Notes: generated by a model not told the origin, from the sequence alone. 64,000 bases of DNA from Flavobacterium sp. IB48 (GCF_016405855.1 NZ_JAEFCA010000005.1:1-64000), one strand, 5' to 3'. Counted from the first letter of the stretch, positions 36,362 to 47,600 are shown. Numbers and translations are program-made.

Positions 36362-37651
36362 CTAATTCAACCATTTGTTCAAAGTATTCATAATTAAAAT
36401 TCTGTCATTTTCAGAAAAATCTCTTACTCTGGTGGAGTGACTTCCATTAGGAAGCACCATTTTAAGAGCATCAACATTTGGTTTAGGAGTTGGAGAACAA
36501 CAGAACCAAGTATCATAACCTCCGTAGATATATAAAATTTTGTCTCCTTTGTTTTCAACATATTTACGAACTTTTTTAATGTATTTTGGGTTGTATTTAA
36601 TTGCAACATCTTTAGGTGCGAATCTTGCATTCGAACTGCTTTTTACAATAGTCAGTAAATCAGCAACAGGCTCTAGATCAAATCCGTAGTAACCCAATTC
36701 ACTTAAATGCTGATAATAAGACGGTAAATAAACAAAAGACATTTTATCACTGTAAGTTCCCACTCCAACAATTTTATTCAAATAATCAAATAATTCTTTT
36801 GCAGAAGCATTTGCTGACGGAATCTCATCGCATTTTCCTCCCCATTGCCAAAAAGAAAAAGGGAATTCTAAAACGGCATATTCCAAAGATTCAGCAAAAG
36901 GAACTTCTGTAAATTGCATTTTTTTTGTAGTTGCATAATCCTGAAAAACGGCTAAAACGGCTTCTTTATCTTTTAAAACAGTTCTCTGAAAAGCGGTTAT
37001 TTTTGCTCTACATTCTGCTGTTCCAACTGTTCTTGTATGATTTATCGTTCTAGGATCTTCGCAAGAATTAATTAACGGAGCCACATAAGGCATTGCAACA
37101 TCAACATCATTCGGATAAATAGATTTATAAATCAGAGCTGTTTCTCCTCCTTTACTAATTCCTGTAGAAATCCATTTGCCAGAATATATTTTTTTCAACT
37201 TAGTTACAATATCATGATAATCTGCAATAGCTTGATCATTGGTTAAATATTCCCATTGAATCGGATTTGGTCTTGATTTTCCATAAAAACGATATTCAAC
37301 CGCAACTTGATTTGCTTGCAAAAGACTGCTTACTTCACTCTTTATATTTTCAGTATTATAACCATGAGTTTCAATTACCGTTGGCCTGTCAAAACCAAGA
37401 TGAGAAAGATAAATATAATGCTGAAAAGTTCCCTTTTCAGGATGTTTATGATCTAAAGGTTCATCTAAAATGATCTGATACGATTCGGTATAATTTTCCA
37501 AATTTTCAATTCGAGTTATAATCGCTTTTGGAAATAATTCATTCAATCTTTGCTGTAAATTCTCTGATGATTCTTCTATCTTTTGCGCAGCTATTGTAAA
37601 ATAGTTCAACAAAAGAAAAAACAATGAGGTAATAAAGGTTTTTGAATTCAT
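36362..37651 (-). CDS. Secreted S37-family prolyl tri/tetrapeptidyl aminopeptidase
   Basis: S37 peptidases (PS-10 type) release tripeptides or longer units from the N-terminus after proline. The 429-residue protein has a signal peptide (about 1-22), an alpha/beta-hydrolase core with YRFYGKSRP, the nucleophile Ser166 in GISKGGET, and the C-terminal His in GSHSTRVRDF. The length is normal for the family. It is a single-gene unit divergent from an M24 peptidase gene, and its upstream region carries the half-site pair shared with the rest of the proline-peptide locus. The periplasm is the likely location. Confidence 0.85.
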   Translation of the reverse strand: MNSKTFITSLFFLLLNYFTIAAQKIEESSENLQQRLNELFPKAIITRIENLENYTESYQIILDEPLDHKHPEKGTFQHYIYLSHLGFDRPTVIETHGYNTENIKSEVSSLLQANQVAVEYRFYGKSRPNPIQWEYLTNDQAIADYHDIVTKLKKIYSGKWISTGISKGGETALIYKSIYPNDVDVAMPYVAPLINSCEDPRTINHTRTVGTAECRAKITAFQRTVLKDKEAVLAVFQDYATTKKMQFTEVPFAESLEYAVLEFPFSFWQWGGKCDEIPSANASAKELFDYLNKIVGVGTYSDKMSFVYLPSYYQHLSELGYYGFDLEPVADLLTIVKSSSNARFAPKDVAIKYNPKYIKKVRKYVENKGDKILYIYGGYDTWFCCSPTPKPNVDALKMVLPNGSHSTRVRDFSENDRILIMNTLNKWLN

Positions 37652-37675
37652 TTTAATCTTAATTATTTAAGTTTT

Positions 37676-37741
37676 TAAAAGTAAGCGCAATGTTAAGCTG
37701 AAACTGATATTATATTACCCTTAAAATGTAATATTTTATCT
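37676..37741 (-). promoter_or_regulatory. Shared-type promoter and operator of the S37 gene
   Basis: On the plus strand TAAAAGTA (37676-37683) is a near match to the inverted -7 box CAAAnnTA. The proximal half-site TATATTACCC is at 37711-37720, preceded by TGATAT. A distal copy TATTTTATCT lies at 37732-37741, 21 bp away. The ATTACC core is 38 bp from the -7 box and 63 bp from the start codon. Confidence 0.7.
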
Positions 37742-37837
37742 AGTTTGCATCAACATAAGACAAAATCGAAATAATGCCTTAATTTTATTGAAAAATTGAA
37801 GCATACAGCGATTTAATATTAACTAAAAAAATAAAAA

Positions 37838-39049
37838 ATGACAATTGGAGTTGGCGGATCAACTATAGATATCGAATTGGGAAAAATACAAAACATGACA
37901 CTTGGTGTTGTGCCAATTGCTTTATCAGAATACAAACAGCGTATCAAAAATGCGGTCGAATTAATGAAAGAGCATAACTGTAAAGCGCTTTATGTAAATG
38001 CGGGAACGAATCTGTATTATTTTACAGGGACAAAATGGAATGCTTCTGAACGTATGGTTGGAGCGCTCCTTTTTGACGATGAAACGGTTGAATATATTGT
38101 TCCGAAATTTGAAGAAGGAACTTTTAAGACTTTTATGAAAGTTGAAGGAAACTTAAATTTCTGGGAAGAACATGAAAGTCCATACGAGCTATTTGGAAGC
38201 ATTTTGCAAAACAAAAATGTCATTGATGGAAATATTGCGCTAGACGAATCGGCTTCTTTTTTCCTGATTGATGGAGTTGCAAAAGCGAATCCAAAATTTA
38301 GTTTTGTAAATGCACAGCCTATTACAGCAGGATGCAGAATGCATAAATCGGCTAACGAAATTGCTATAATTCAGCAGGCTAAAAATATAACCATGACGGT
38401 TCAAAAAGCGGCGGCAAGCATTTTATATCCAGGCATTGAAGTAAGCACTGTTGTCGACTTTATTCATAGAGCGCATATTAAGGCTGGTGTTTCATCGGGT
38501 TCTTATTTCTGCATTGTTCTTTTTGGAGAAGATTCTCAATATCCGCATGGTGTTACATCTCCACAAAATTTAGTGGATAATGATATTGTATTAATTGATA
38601 CAGGATGTCGCTTAGAAGGCTATTTGTCTGATATTACAAGAACTTATGTTTACGGAACTCCAAATGAAGAGCACCGAAGAATATGGAATCTTGAAAAGGC
38701 AACTCAAAAAGCTGCTTTTGATGCTGCGCAAATTGGAGCAACATGTGGTTCTGTTGATGATGCAGCTCGAAAAGTTCTGGCACAAGCCGGACTAAGCGGT
38801 GATTATGAAATTCCGGGTCTACCTCATCGTGTTGGACACGGAACAGGACTTGATATTCATGAATATCCTTATTTGGTAAGAGGCAATCAAACTGTTCTAA
38901 AAGAAGGAATGGTTGTTAGCAACGAACCAATGATATGCATGCCAGGACAATTCGGTATTCGTCATGAAGATCATTTTTACATGACTGCAAATGGCCCTAA
39001 ATGGTTTACTGAACCTATGCAGAGTATTGAAAATCCTTTTGGCCTATAG
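37838..39049 (+). CDS. Cytosolic M24 Xaa-Pro dipeptidase/aminopeptidase
   Basis: M24 peptidases of this type split Xaa-Pro bonds in di- or short peptides. The 403-residue protein has no signal peptide, an N-terminal creatinase-like domain (about 25-165) and a pita-bread catalytic domain. All five metal ligands are present: D254, D265 (LIDTGCRLEGYLSD), H334 (VGHGTG), E363 (SNEP) and E377 (RHED). It is transcribed alone, divergent from the S37 peptidase, and would act on dipeptides released by the other enzymes of the locus. Prolidase versus aminopeptidase specificity cannot be decided. Confidence 0.88.
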   Translation: MTIGVGGSTIDIELGKIQNMTLGVVPIALSEYKQRIKNAVELMKEHNCKALYVNAGTNLYYFTGTKWNASERMVGALLFDDETVEYIVPKFEEGTFKTFMKVEGNLNFWEEHESPYELFGSILQNKNVIDGNIALDESASFFLIDGVAKANPKFSFVNAQPITAGCRMHKSANEIAIIQQAKNITMTVQKAAASILYPGIEVSTVVDFIHRAHIKAGVSSGSYFCIVLFGEDSQYPHGVTSPQNLVDNDIVLIDTGCRLEGYLSDITRTYVYGTPNEEHRRIWNLEKATQKAAFDAAQIGATCGSVDDAARKVLAQAGLSGDYEIPGLPHRVGHGTGLDIHEYPYLVRGNQTVLKEGMVVSNEPMICMPGQFGIRHEDHFYMTANGPKWFTEPMQSIENPFGL

Positions 39050-39074
39050 GTTTTTAAACACTTTATCTTTTTAA

Positions 39075-39112
39075 TAAAAAAGGGATGCTAAAACAAGCAT
39101 CCCTTTCTTTTT
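39075..39112. terminator. Bidirectional terminator
   Basis: AGGGATGCT (39081-39089) and AGCATCCCT (39096-39104) form a stem with flanking A- and T-runs, between the convergent M24 (+) and M43 (-) genes. Confidence 0.9.
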
Positions 39113-39126
39113 GAGCAAATTAACTC

Positions 39127-42100
39127 TTATTCAACCAATAATTTTTTCTTTTCCACAAACTTACCATCTGTAGCTACAACAATATAAACTCCTTTATTTA
39201 AATATTTAAGAGAATAAACTGTTGTATTATGCATTGTAGCAATTAAATGTCCTGTACTATCGTAAATTGATACTTTAACTTTATTTATATCAATATTTTC
39301 AAAAGTAAAGTTTACCACATCAGAAGCTGGATTTGGATACATGGTGAATGTTTTTGCTGTATTGATATCTGAGCCTGGCAAACCTAAACTTCCAGATTGT
39401 AAATCAATAGTATGCGATGCGCTCCAATCGCTAAAAGCATTGCCATTTTTTGCTTTCACTCTAAATTCATATACCGTTTGAGTTCCTTGTTTTGGAATCC
39501 ATAGATAATATGTTGTCGAAGTTCCAGCTAATGACCAACCTGAAGAAGTATTCAATTGCACTTCATAAGATGTCGCATCTGCTGATGTTGCCCACGAAGC
39601 ATAAAATCCTGATGTGTATACACCTGCATTACCAAGATTAGCAGGAATTGTTAAAGTTGCTGGATTTGGTGGTACAGAAGTTCCTGCACTAACAGTATAA
39701 TCTTCGATTTCACCATCTCCTAGATTTCCACAAGTTGAAGATGGATTGGCATTATACTTCATTACAACTCTCATTCTAGTTGTTCCTGTAAATGATGCAG
39801 GTGTAAAACTTGCTGTTACAGCACCATTTGACGAAATATTATTAACTACTTTTTCAGATTCTTCAAACTGATTGTTTTTATTGTAATCAATCCAAACTCC
39901 CCAATATTCGGTGTAAGCAGATCCTGTAAAACCTGGTGTCAAAGTAATACTCGTATTTGCATTTGGAGTCAGTGTAATTACTTTTGAAGTATAATCGGCA
40001 TAACCATTTGTTTCTTTTCCTGATGTGTTTACAAAGCTTCCTACCGCAATCGAGCTTATATACTCGTAACTATTTGCTCCTTGCGCACTGCATAGCGAAG
40101 CTGCAGGAATCGTAACCGTAGCCACATTCGAATAAGCCGAATAATCTGTTCCTGATTTTGCTCTAACTCTATATTTATAAGTGCTGCCTGCTGTTAAAGC
40201 TGTATTGGTATAAGTAGATGCTGTATTGGCTAAAGTAACAATTTCGGCATATACATCATCTGAACCTGCTCTTTCTATTATTACATTTGTGGCATTAGTA
40301 GCATTATTTGTCCAAGTAAGAGAAGCTTCTAAATTAGTAACTGTTGCTGTCAAGCTTGTTGGAGCCAATACTACATTTGCAGTTTGTATTCCTGCCAAAA
40401 TCGGCTCGTTTGGTTTAGTATTATAAGCATAGTCCAAAACGGTATAGCCTACTCCTCCAGCCTCTACTTTAATATGCATCCATCCGTAACAAATACGACC
40501 TCTGCTAGTATATTCAAAACCAACATAACCTGTTTTATTGTCCCAAGTAGTATAAGTAGCTGTTCGCAAATCCAACTGATTCGGATAATTTCCTGGAGTA
40601 GCAAAATTACTCGAAGCGCCAATAGAAGTTCCTTGTGCTAAGAATGAAATATTTCTTGTTCCAGATTCAGCAACTAGCCTTTTTCCGTACGTCTCTATTT
40701 TTAAAGCCGCAGCGGCATATTGCCATGCACCATATTCTGTATTATCTCCAATGCCCAAATCAAAATATTGCCAAGTCGATGCTGCGTTGGCAGTATAATC
40801 TGGATTATTTACGTAAAATACACCATAAGGAGCATCAAACTTCAAGTTGATTGTTTTGGTTGCAGTATCTAAAGTCGCTATACCACCTGTAATTGCTGCA
40901 TCTTTAAAAGTAAGCGTAACAGCAGCATCATTTGTTGTATTATGTGCAGTTGCTTTTCCTGTAAAAGAAAGTACTGTTTTGGTATTGCTTTCTAAAGTTA
41001 AAACTGCTGTTAATCCAGCTGGAACGCCTGTAATGGTATAATCTGTTCCTGCAGTAAAAGTTCCACTGCTTTTCGTGAATGTTCCATTATTGGTCGTCAA
41101 TGCAATTGTTGCAGTAGATGTAATGCTTCCGTCATTAGTTACAGCTTCGTATAAGGTATCTGCTGATAAAGTTGTAGCAGTCTTATCGGTCATTCCTGTA
41201 TAAATTGGAGTATTTGGCTTGGTATTATAAGCATATTCCAAGATAGTATATCCGTCACCATCAGCGTTTACTTTTACTTTGAACCATCCATAACAAGTAA
41301 GACCATCCATTAAATAATCAAATCCAACATACCCTGTTTTTCCATCCCAAGCTGTGTAACTTGCCGTTCTTAAATCTAACTGGTTTGGATATGCGCCTGG
41401 AGCAGTCATATTACTCGTTGGACCAACAGCTGTGTTTGAATTTAATAATGAGATATTTCTAGTGCCTGTTTCACAAACTAGTTTCTTTGCATAAGTTTCT
41501 ATTTTTAAAGCATTGGCCGCATAACGCCAACCTCCAAATGCTTTATAGTCTCCTTTTGCAATTTCAAAATATTTCCATGTCAGTGCAGATGATACAGTAA
41601 CATCAGGCATATCTACAAAAAAGATTCCGTAAGGATCTGAAAATTTAAAGTTAAAATAGAGAGAACTACATGATAAATTGGCTGTTCCGCCTGTAAAAGC
41701 CGCAGGTAAAAAACTAATTCCTCCTGAAGCATTATTACTTGCTGCATGATTAGTGGCTTTTCCAGTTAATGTAACCGTAATTTGATTGTTTGAATTTACA
41801 GTAAGTACAGGAGTTATTCCTGCTGGAAAAGTATGTGTAAAATGAGTACCAGCTGTTAAAGTTCCTGAAGATACCGTAAAAGTTTTTGTTCCGTTTAAGT
41901 TTATGATAGAAGAAGTATCAAAAGAACCATCATTTATAATAGCTTCTTTAAAAGTTACTGCCGAAGCAACTAGTGTACTTCCTGTTGCATTAACGCCAGT
42001 ATCAATTAAATTTTGCGGTTGCCATAAAGATTTTCGAGCAGGATGTTCTAAAGCCGCCAGCATTCTGTCGATCTGACCTTGTGTATACATTTTATAACAA

Positions 42101-42972
42101 CCTTGAGCGCCGTTATATCCCATATAGTTTTCAAAGTTTACTTTGTCACCGCTGCAGTTTGTTCCTGGAGTACAGCCTAAGGTATGATTTCCGTCTTCAG
42201 CTGGAGTATCTGCAACCTCATCTGTGCCAGAGCATCCTCCTTCAAAAGTATGAATCAGGTTAAGAAAGTGACCAAACTCATGCGTTAAAGTTGCCGAGAA
42301 TTCTTTACTATAGGAGTTATCATATAAGTAAGCTCCGTTAAAAACAACACGAGCGGTATTGCTTGCTGTCATATCTGAACTTGGATACCAAGCAACACCC
42401 GAATTATTTGTAGCTCCATCATTATACAAATCATTCTGAATATAAACATTCATGTATTTAGTATTATCCCAAGCGTCAGCAGCAATTTGATCATCGTAAC
42501 CGCCGCCATTTCCATATCCGTTTTTTGTTGGATGGAATACAACTCCTGTTGTACAACCGCCATTAGGATCTTTTTTAGCTAACTTAAATTCGATATTCAA
42601 AGTTCCACGTCGTGACTGAAAGAATGGTTCTACGGTTTGATAATCGGCATTGCGTCCATTAAAATCATCATTAAGTTGGGCAAGGTGATTTACAATTTTT
42701 TCATAGGTTACGGTTTTACCTCCTTGCACATCTCCATAAATATGGAAAACTACCGGGATTGTATAAGTAACGGCAGCCGTTTTTGAGGTTTGAGATTTGC
42801 GTTGTGCAGCAAAGTTTTTACTAAAAACATCAAAGTTCTTTTTTTCTTCAAGTGCATGTGGATTATTCCGATACACTTTGGCATTTTCTTCGCTTGTTCT
42901 GCAGGGCAAAACTTGCGAACTAACTTTCAATACACTGAAAATCAGTAAGCAGATTAGTAATTTTAATTTCAT
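39127..42972 (-). CDS. T9SS-secreted M43 (pappalysin-type) metalloprotease
   Basis: The 1281-residue protein has a signal peptide (1-20) and a propeptide with a possible cysteine switch (Cys24 in LPCRTSEE). The metzincin domain (about 65-320) has the zinc motif HEFGHFLNLIH at 231-241 and a Met-turn at Met295 (GCYKMYTQ). Two copies of a roughly 255-residue unit follow (about 340-595 and 605-864), then a fibronectin-like domain, a GEVED domain (about 960-1095, GDGEIEDYTV), another fibronectin-like domain and a C-terminal type IX sorting domain (about 1205-1281, YPNPASD). The zinc-motif Gly is Asn, as seen in some Bacteroidota M43 proteins. M43 includes cytophagalysin, reported as collagenolytic. 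Collagen as substrate is inferred from the locus. Confidence 0.9.
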   Translation of the reverse strand: MKLKLLICLLIFSVLKVSSQVLPCRTSEENAKVYRNNPHALEEKKNFDVFSKNFAAQRKSQTSKTAAVTYTIPVVFHIYGDVQGGKTVTYEKIVNHLAQLNDDFNGRNADYQTVEPFFQSRRGTLNIEFKLAKKDPNGGCTTGVVFHPTKNGYGNGGGYDDQIAADAWDNTKYMNVYIQNDLYNDGATNNSGVAWYPSSDMTASNTARVVFNGAYLYDNSYSKEFSATLTHEFGHFLNLIHTFEGGCSGTDEVADTPAEDGNHTLGCTPGTNCSGDKVNFENYMGYNGAQGCYKMYTQGQIDRMLAALEHPARKSLWQPQNLIDTGVNATGSTLVASAVTFKEAIINDGSFDTSSIINLNGTKTFTVSSGTLTAGTHFTHTFPAGITPVLTVNSNNQITVTLTGKATNHAASNNASGGISFLPAAFTGGTANLSCSSLYFNFKFSDPYGIFFVDMPDVTVSSALTWKYFEIAKGDYKAFGGWRYAANALKIETYAKKLVCETGTRNISLLNSNTAVGPTSNMTAPGAYPNQLDLRTASYTAWDGKTGYVGFDYLMDGLTCYGWFKVKVNADGDGYTILEYAYNTKPNTPIYTGMTDKTATTLSADTLYEAVTNDGSITSTATIALTTNNGTFTKSSGTFTAGTDYTITGVPAGLTAVLTLESNTKTVLSFTGKATAHNTTNDAAVTLTFKDAAITGGIATLDTATKTINLKFDAPYGVFYVNNPDYTANAASTWQYFDLGIGDNTEYGAWQYAAAALKIETYGKRLVAESGTRNISFLAQGTSIGASSNFATPGNYPNQLDLRTATYTTWDNKTGYVGFEYTSRGRICYGWMHIKVEAGGVGYTVLDYAYNTKPNEPILAGIQTANVVLAPTSLTATVTNLEASLTWTNNATNATNVIIERAGSDDVYAEIVTLANTASTYTNTALTAGSTYKYRVRAKSGTDYSAYSNVATVTIPAASLCSAQGANSYEYISSIAVGSFVNTSGKETNGYADYTSKVITLTPNANTSITLTPGFTGSAYTEYWGVWIDYNKNNQFEESEKVVNNISSNGAVTASFTPASFTGTTRMRVVMKYNANPSSTCGNLGDGEIEDYTVSAGTSVPPNPATLTIPANLGNAGVYTSGFYASWATSADATSYEVQLNTSSGWSLAGTSTTYYLWIPKQGTQTVYEFRVKAKNGNAFSDWSASHTIDLQSGSLGLPGSDINTAKTFTMYPNPASDVVNFTFENIDINKVKVSIYDSTGHLIATMHNTTVYSLKYLNKGVYIVVATDGKFVEKKKLLVE

Positions 42973-43000
42973 CTATTTAGGTTTTATAATTAGTAACAAT

Positions 43001-43066
43001 CAAAATTACCTTACATGTTTATATGTTTCTGATATTATTTTAATCAGAATTAATACATAATTATCA
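43001..43066 (-). promoter_or_regulatory. Shared-type promoter and operator of the M43 protease gene
   Basis: CAAAATTA (43001-43008) is a perfect inverted -7 box (TAATTTTG on the minus strand). TGATATTATTTTAATC at 43030-43045 matches the S37 site in 13 of 16 positions and has its core 38 bp from the -7 box. A distal ATTATC (43060-43065) is 21 bp further. This is the most degenerate of the four copies, but the spacing is identical. Confidence 0.6.
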
Positions 43067-43170
43067 TGTTTTTAACCTTAAAAAAACATATCCTTAAAAA
43101 TTCCAATTTTAAAATACAGATAACAACACACATTTAACTTTATAAGAATATTAATCTAAAAACTTTGAGC

Positions 43171-43200
43171 AAAAAAAAACCAGCACTTAAAAGTGCTGGT
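43171..43200 (-). terminator. Terminator of the peptide-type susCD unit
   Basis: CCAGCACTT (43180-43188) and AAGTGCTGG (43191-43199) form a perfect stem. On the minus strand it is followed by a run of nine T, just beyond the SusD stop. Confidence 0.93.
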
Positions 43201-43229
43201 CTCAAAAAACAAATTAAACTAACTCAAAA

Positions 43230-44687
43230 TTAAAATTTGTCCCAAAAAATTCTTGTTGTCATTAAATCTCCTCCAATAGCCGATGAAGCAGCTTCGTAAT
43301 TTGCTGTATTAAGCGTTTTATCAGATGTAGAATAAATATTTCTAACAGGAACTTTCCCTTCAGCTTCTTGAACTGCTGTAACAGGCGCTGTAAGTATAGG
43401 ATAATCTAATCTTCTATATTCTGTCCAAGCTTCAAAACCACGATTGTAATATGCAATCCAAAGCTGATAAGCGATTTTTTGTTTGTCTGTTCCTGCAGCT
43501 GTTGCAAAAGCGACATCTGGTCTATTCAAATACGTTTGGATATCAGTGTCTGAAACTCCCCAAAATTTCATACTAGCTTCAATTCCTTTTGTATAATACG
43601 TTGCTGCATTTGCTCCTACGTTAAAGCCTCGGTTTGCCGCGTCGGCCAATAAAAAACAAGTTTCTGTGTAATCGAATATAACACCTGGATTTGTTTTCTG
43701 TCTAAGTCTTAAACCTGTATTGCTATAATCAGCATAATTAACTTGCTGCGCATATGGAGCGCCTTTGTATTCTCCATTTATTTTTGAATTTGGATTGAAG
43801 AAAAAATCACGTCTTGGATCTTCTTTTCCGTTTAATTCATTCACAAAAAATGCGGCAATATTAATCTGGCTTGAGTTAACCAAATCATCATATAATGGAT
43901 TCATGTCTGTTATTGAAGAGAAATACTGAAACAAAGCAGTATCAGTTTCTTTACTCATAACTCCTGAATTGAAAGCGCTTTCTACCATTGTTTTTGCTTT
44001 TGCAGCGTCAACATCTGCTAAATGCAATCCCATTTTTAGTTTTACACTATTTGCTAAAGTTTTCCATTTAGCCACATCGCCATGAAAAATTAAATCAGCA
44101 TTTCCGAAACTATCATATTGATCATTTAAATCTAAAATGGCTGCATCTAAACGGGTAGCCAAATCAAAATAGATTGTTTTTGCATCATCGTATTTAGGAA
44201 GCGGAAATTTTTTGATATCTAAAGCTTCAGAATAAGCTACATTTCCAAACAAATCAACCAGCGTTTGGTACGCCATTACAATTTGCACTTCTAAAATAGC
44301 AAGTCGGTTTTTCTTGATTCCCTCTTCAATAGGTCCTAATGCTTTGCTATCTTTAATCTGCTTTTTTGAATTGATCAAATCCTGCAATACATCTCTGTAC
44401 AATAACACCGAATGCGAACTTCCTAAATTTCTTTTTGCCTGATTATAATTGGCTTCATCTGTATAAGTAGATGTAGACCAATGCTGTGCATAGGCTCTAA
44501 AGTTGTTTGAATTTACAGAAGCATTCGTTAAAAAATAAGCATAATTTACTTGTGCACTAGTCATTAATGCGCTTGGCAAAGCGGTTTCATAACCTTTTTC
44601 ATTCTTATTCATGTTATCTAGATTGTCACATGAAGCAATTGCACACAAAACTGCGCCTGCAAAAAATATTGTTTTTATAATTCTCAT
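43230..44687 (-). CDS. SusD-like (SusD_2 type) lipoprotein of the proline-peptide locus
   Basis: The 485-residue protein has a lipoprotein signal with Cys20 (AIASCDN) and a helical SusD-like body (NFRAYAQHWSTSTYTDEANY, VDLFGNVAYSEAL, WIAYYNRGFEAWTEYRRLDYP). The wording fits the SusD-like_2 family better than classical glycan SusD proteins. It would bind substrate at the outer surface and cover the partner SusC channel. It lies 12 bp after the SusC gene. The surrounding peptidases suggest the ligand is an oligopeptide, as established for RagB in Porphyromonas. Confidence 0.88.
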   Translation of the reverse strand: MRIIKTIFFAGAVLCAIASCDNLDNMNKNEKGYETALPSALMTSAQVNYAYFLTNASVNSNNFRAYAQHWSTSTYTDEANYNQAKRNLGSSHSVLLYRDVLQDLINSKKQIKDSKALGPIEEGIKKNRLAILEVQIVMAYQTLVDLFGNVAYSEALDIKKFPLPKYDDAKTIYFDLATRLDAAILDLNDQYDSFGNADLIFHGDVAKWKTLANSVKLKMGLHLADVDAAKAKTMVESAFNSGVMSKETDTALFQYFSSITDMNPLYDDLVNSSQINIAAFFVNELNGKEDPRRDFFFNPNSKINGEYKGAPYAQQVNYADYSNTGLRLRQKTNPGVIFDYTETCFLLADAANRGFNVGANAATYYTKGIEASMKFWGVSDTDIQTYLNRPDVAFATAAGTDKQKIAYQLWIAYYNRGFEAWTEYRRLDYPILTAPVTAVQEAEGKVPVRNIYSTSDKTLNTANYEAASSAIGGDLMTTRIFWDKF

Positions 44688-44699
44688 GTCTTTAATTTT

Positions 44700-47600
44700 T
44701 TAGAATTGAACTTTCAGGGTAAAACTATACTCCTTTGTTGTTGGCAGCACTCCTGTTTGAAAACCTTGCAAATTACCTGAAGAAGCTCCTGCCTCAGGAT
44801 CTGCATAAGGCAAGTTTTTGTGGATTATCCAAAGATTGCTTCCGTTTATAGCAAAAACCATATTGCTAATAAATGTATTCTCTAAAAATCTTTTTGGAAG
44901 CCTATAGCTCAATCCTACTTCACGAAGTTTTACATAAGAAGCATCATAAACATATTCTTGCTGTGGCATAGAATTATAAAAATAATAACCATCTGTTCCT
45001 GTCACGCTTGCTACAACATCGTTACGTGAACCGTCTTGTTTTACACCATCTAACAACACTCCACCACCTTGAGAAACTGGCTCACGCTGAGGAACTCCAT
45101 TATGGTTTTTTGAAACAGTACTTTCATAAATTCCAGTCGCATGACCAAATTGCTGATCTAGAGAATAGACATCTCCGCCTTTTTTAACATCTATTAAAAA
45201 ATTGAAAGCGATATTTTTGTACGTCAAAACGTTATTAAAACCACCAATCCAATCTGGAGCAACATTGCCTATTACAGCTCCCGCAGTTTGTAGATATCTT
45301 CCGTTTGAACGAATTACTTTTTCTCCGTTTAAATAGGTATAACCAGAACCAACTAACTGTCCAACTGGTTTGCCAACTTCTGCTACATAATTAACTCCCT
45401 GAAAAGATCCTAACGAAATTTGATTGGCTCCTCCTAAAGAAATTACTTCGTTTTTATTCGTTGACCAGTTTACAGTTGCCTGCCAAGAAAAATCAGTTGT
45501 TTTTATTGGTGTTGCATTCAAGGTTAACTCATAACCTTTATTCTGAACATTTCCTGCGTTAATCCAAGCTCTTGTATATCCTGTCTGAGTTGGTGTTTCG
45601 ATAGAAAGGATTTGATTTGTGGTATTGGTTTTATAATAAGAAAAATCAAGTCCTAATCTGTTTTTAAAGAATTTAAGTTCAACACCTGCTTCAACTCCTT
45701 TTGTCAACTCACTCTTCAAGTCAGAATTACTTCTGCTGTTTTCTGTAGAAAAACGAATTCCGCCAGGTCCAAAATTGCTGTTTTTAGGATAAAGTGCCGA
45801 AGTTACCGCAAATGGCGCATCGTTTCCGGTTTCAGCATAATTCAAACGTAATTTTCCGAATGACAGCCATTCTTTTTTAATATGATTGCTAAAAATATAA
45901 GTAGCTGTAACTGATGGATAAGAATAGGTATTATTGTCTTTTGGTAAAGTAGACGACTGATCTATTCTATAAGTTCCTTCAAGAAAATAAGTGTCAAGGA
46001 AATTGAAACTTGCCATACCATAAACACTATTTGTACCTAAAGTCTGCTGTATCTCGTCTGGACTATTAATTTGATCAATTGAGTTGGTTAAGGCATAAAT
46101 TCCAGGCACAACCAATCCTCCATTTGTTACTGCGTAAATAGAATTGTTAACAGAACGTCTTGTATTACCTCCTAACATACCATTAAAACTAATTCCTTCT
46201 GCAATACCAGTTTTAAAGTTCAGCACTAAATCCAAGTTGATCTCTCTAAAATTTTTATCAAATCTAGAATATTGTCCAAGAGCATTTGGAGTTCTTTTAG
46301 ATCCAACAGCAATACGCTCTTCTTGCAATTGGTGGTAAAAATCGACTGCACCTCTTCCCATAATATCAAACCAGTTCGTAACATCGGTTTTTACAACTAC
46401 ATTACCAAAGAAACGATCTCTTTTTAGAGAGTTATAATTGTTGTAACGCTGAAAATAAGGGTTGTCATGAAATTGAGCTTTTAAATCATCTGGAGAACCA
46501 ACATTCCATGTTGTATTATTACCAGTCAATTCATAAGCCTCTTTAAGATCTTTAAAATCGGCATTAGTTGTATACCATTGTCTCACACTACTCAAATAGT
46601 TATTTCCGCCATCTCCATATCCTGTTTCGTTCATTCCGATAGCATCTGATGTTAGATAATTAGCTGTAGTCGAAATTCTAGTTTTTGGCGTGACCTTAAA
46701 ACTTCCAGAAAAGTTAAAATTGTCTTTTCTGTTATTACTGTTTGGCAAAATTCCTTGTTGCTGATTGTAATTGGTGTAACCAAATCTAAAATCTCCCTGA
46801 TCATTTCCTCCCGAAAAAGCGATATTATTTATATAAGTAAGACTGTTTTGGTAAAAACTGTTCGGATTGTTTCTTACCGCTTTATATGGAGTTGCTTTTC
46901 CATAAGTTGGTAATTCTGGATAAAATGAGTTCCAGTTGTAAACCAGTAATGAAGGATCAAATTTTGGTCCCCACGCTGCGTCATCTGTCGCTACGTAAGG
47001 ATGAACTCCGCTTCCTAGATCAACTGTTCCATAAAAATCACCATAACCTCCACCATATTGATTTTGATATTCTGGCAATGTTTTTTTATCTACTACCCCA
47101 ACATTAACTCCCGAACTAAAACTAAATCCTAATCCGCCTTTAGATTTACTTCCTTTTTTAAGCGTAACAATAATAACTCCATTTGATGCTCTAGAACCAT
47201 ACAATGCCGTAGCCGCCGCCCCTTTTAAAACGTTCATGGTTTCGATATCATCAGGATTAATATCAGACGCTGCATTTCCGTAATCATAACCGCCTACATT
47301 TCCACCAGATTTTTGATCTTCTTTATTCGTGTTGTCATTGTTCAATACAATTCCGTCAACAACCCATAAAGCTTGATTATTTCCTGTTAATGAAGTGGTA
47401 CCACGAATCACAACATTGGTTGAACCGCCTATATTATTATTTCTTCTAACCTCTACACCTGCAATTTTTCCTGAAATATTATTAGAGACGTTCCCAGTAT
47501 TTATCTTTGTAAGCTGGTCGCCACTTATTTCTTGGGTAGCGTAACCCAGCGATTTTTTCTCTCTTTTAAGACCTAATGCGGTAACAACAATTTCTTGCAA

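Noticed and set aside
40226..41041. Open frames on the plus strand inside the M43 protease gene
   Set aside because: They are antisense to the duplicated C-terminal units of a full-length gene and show no protein features.
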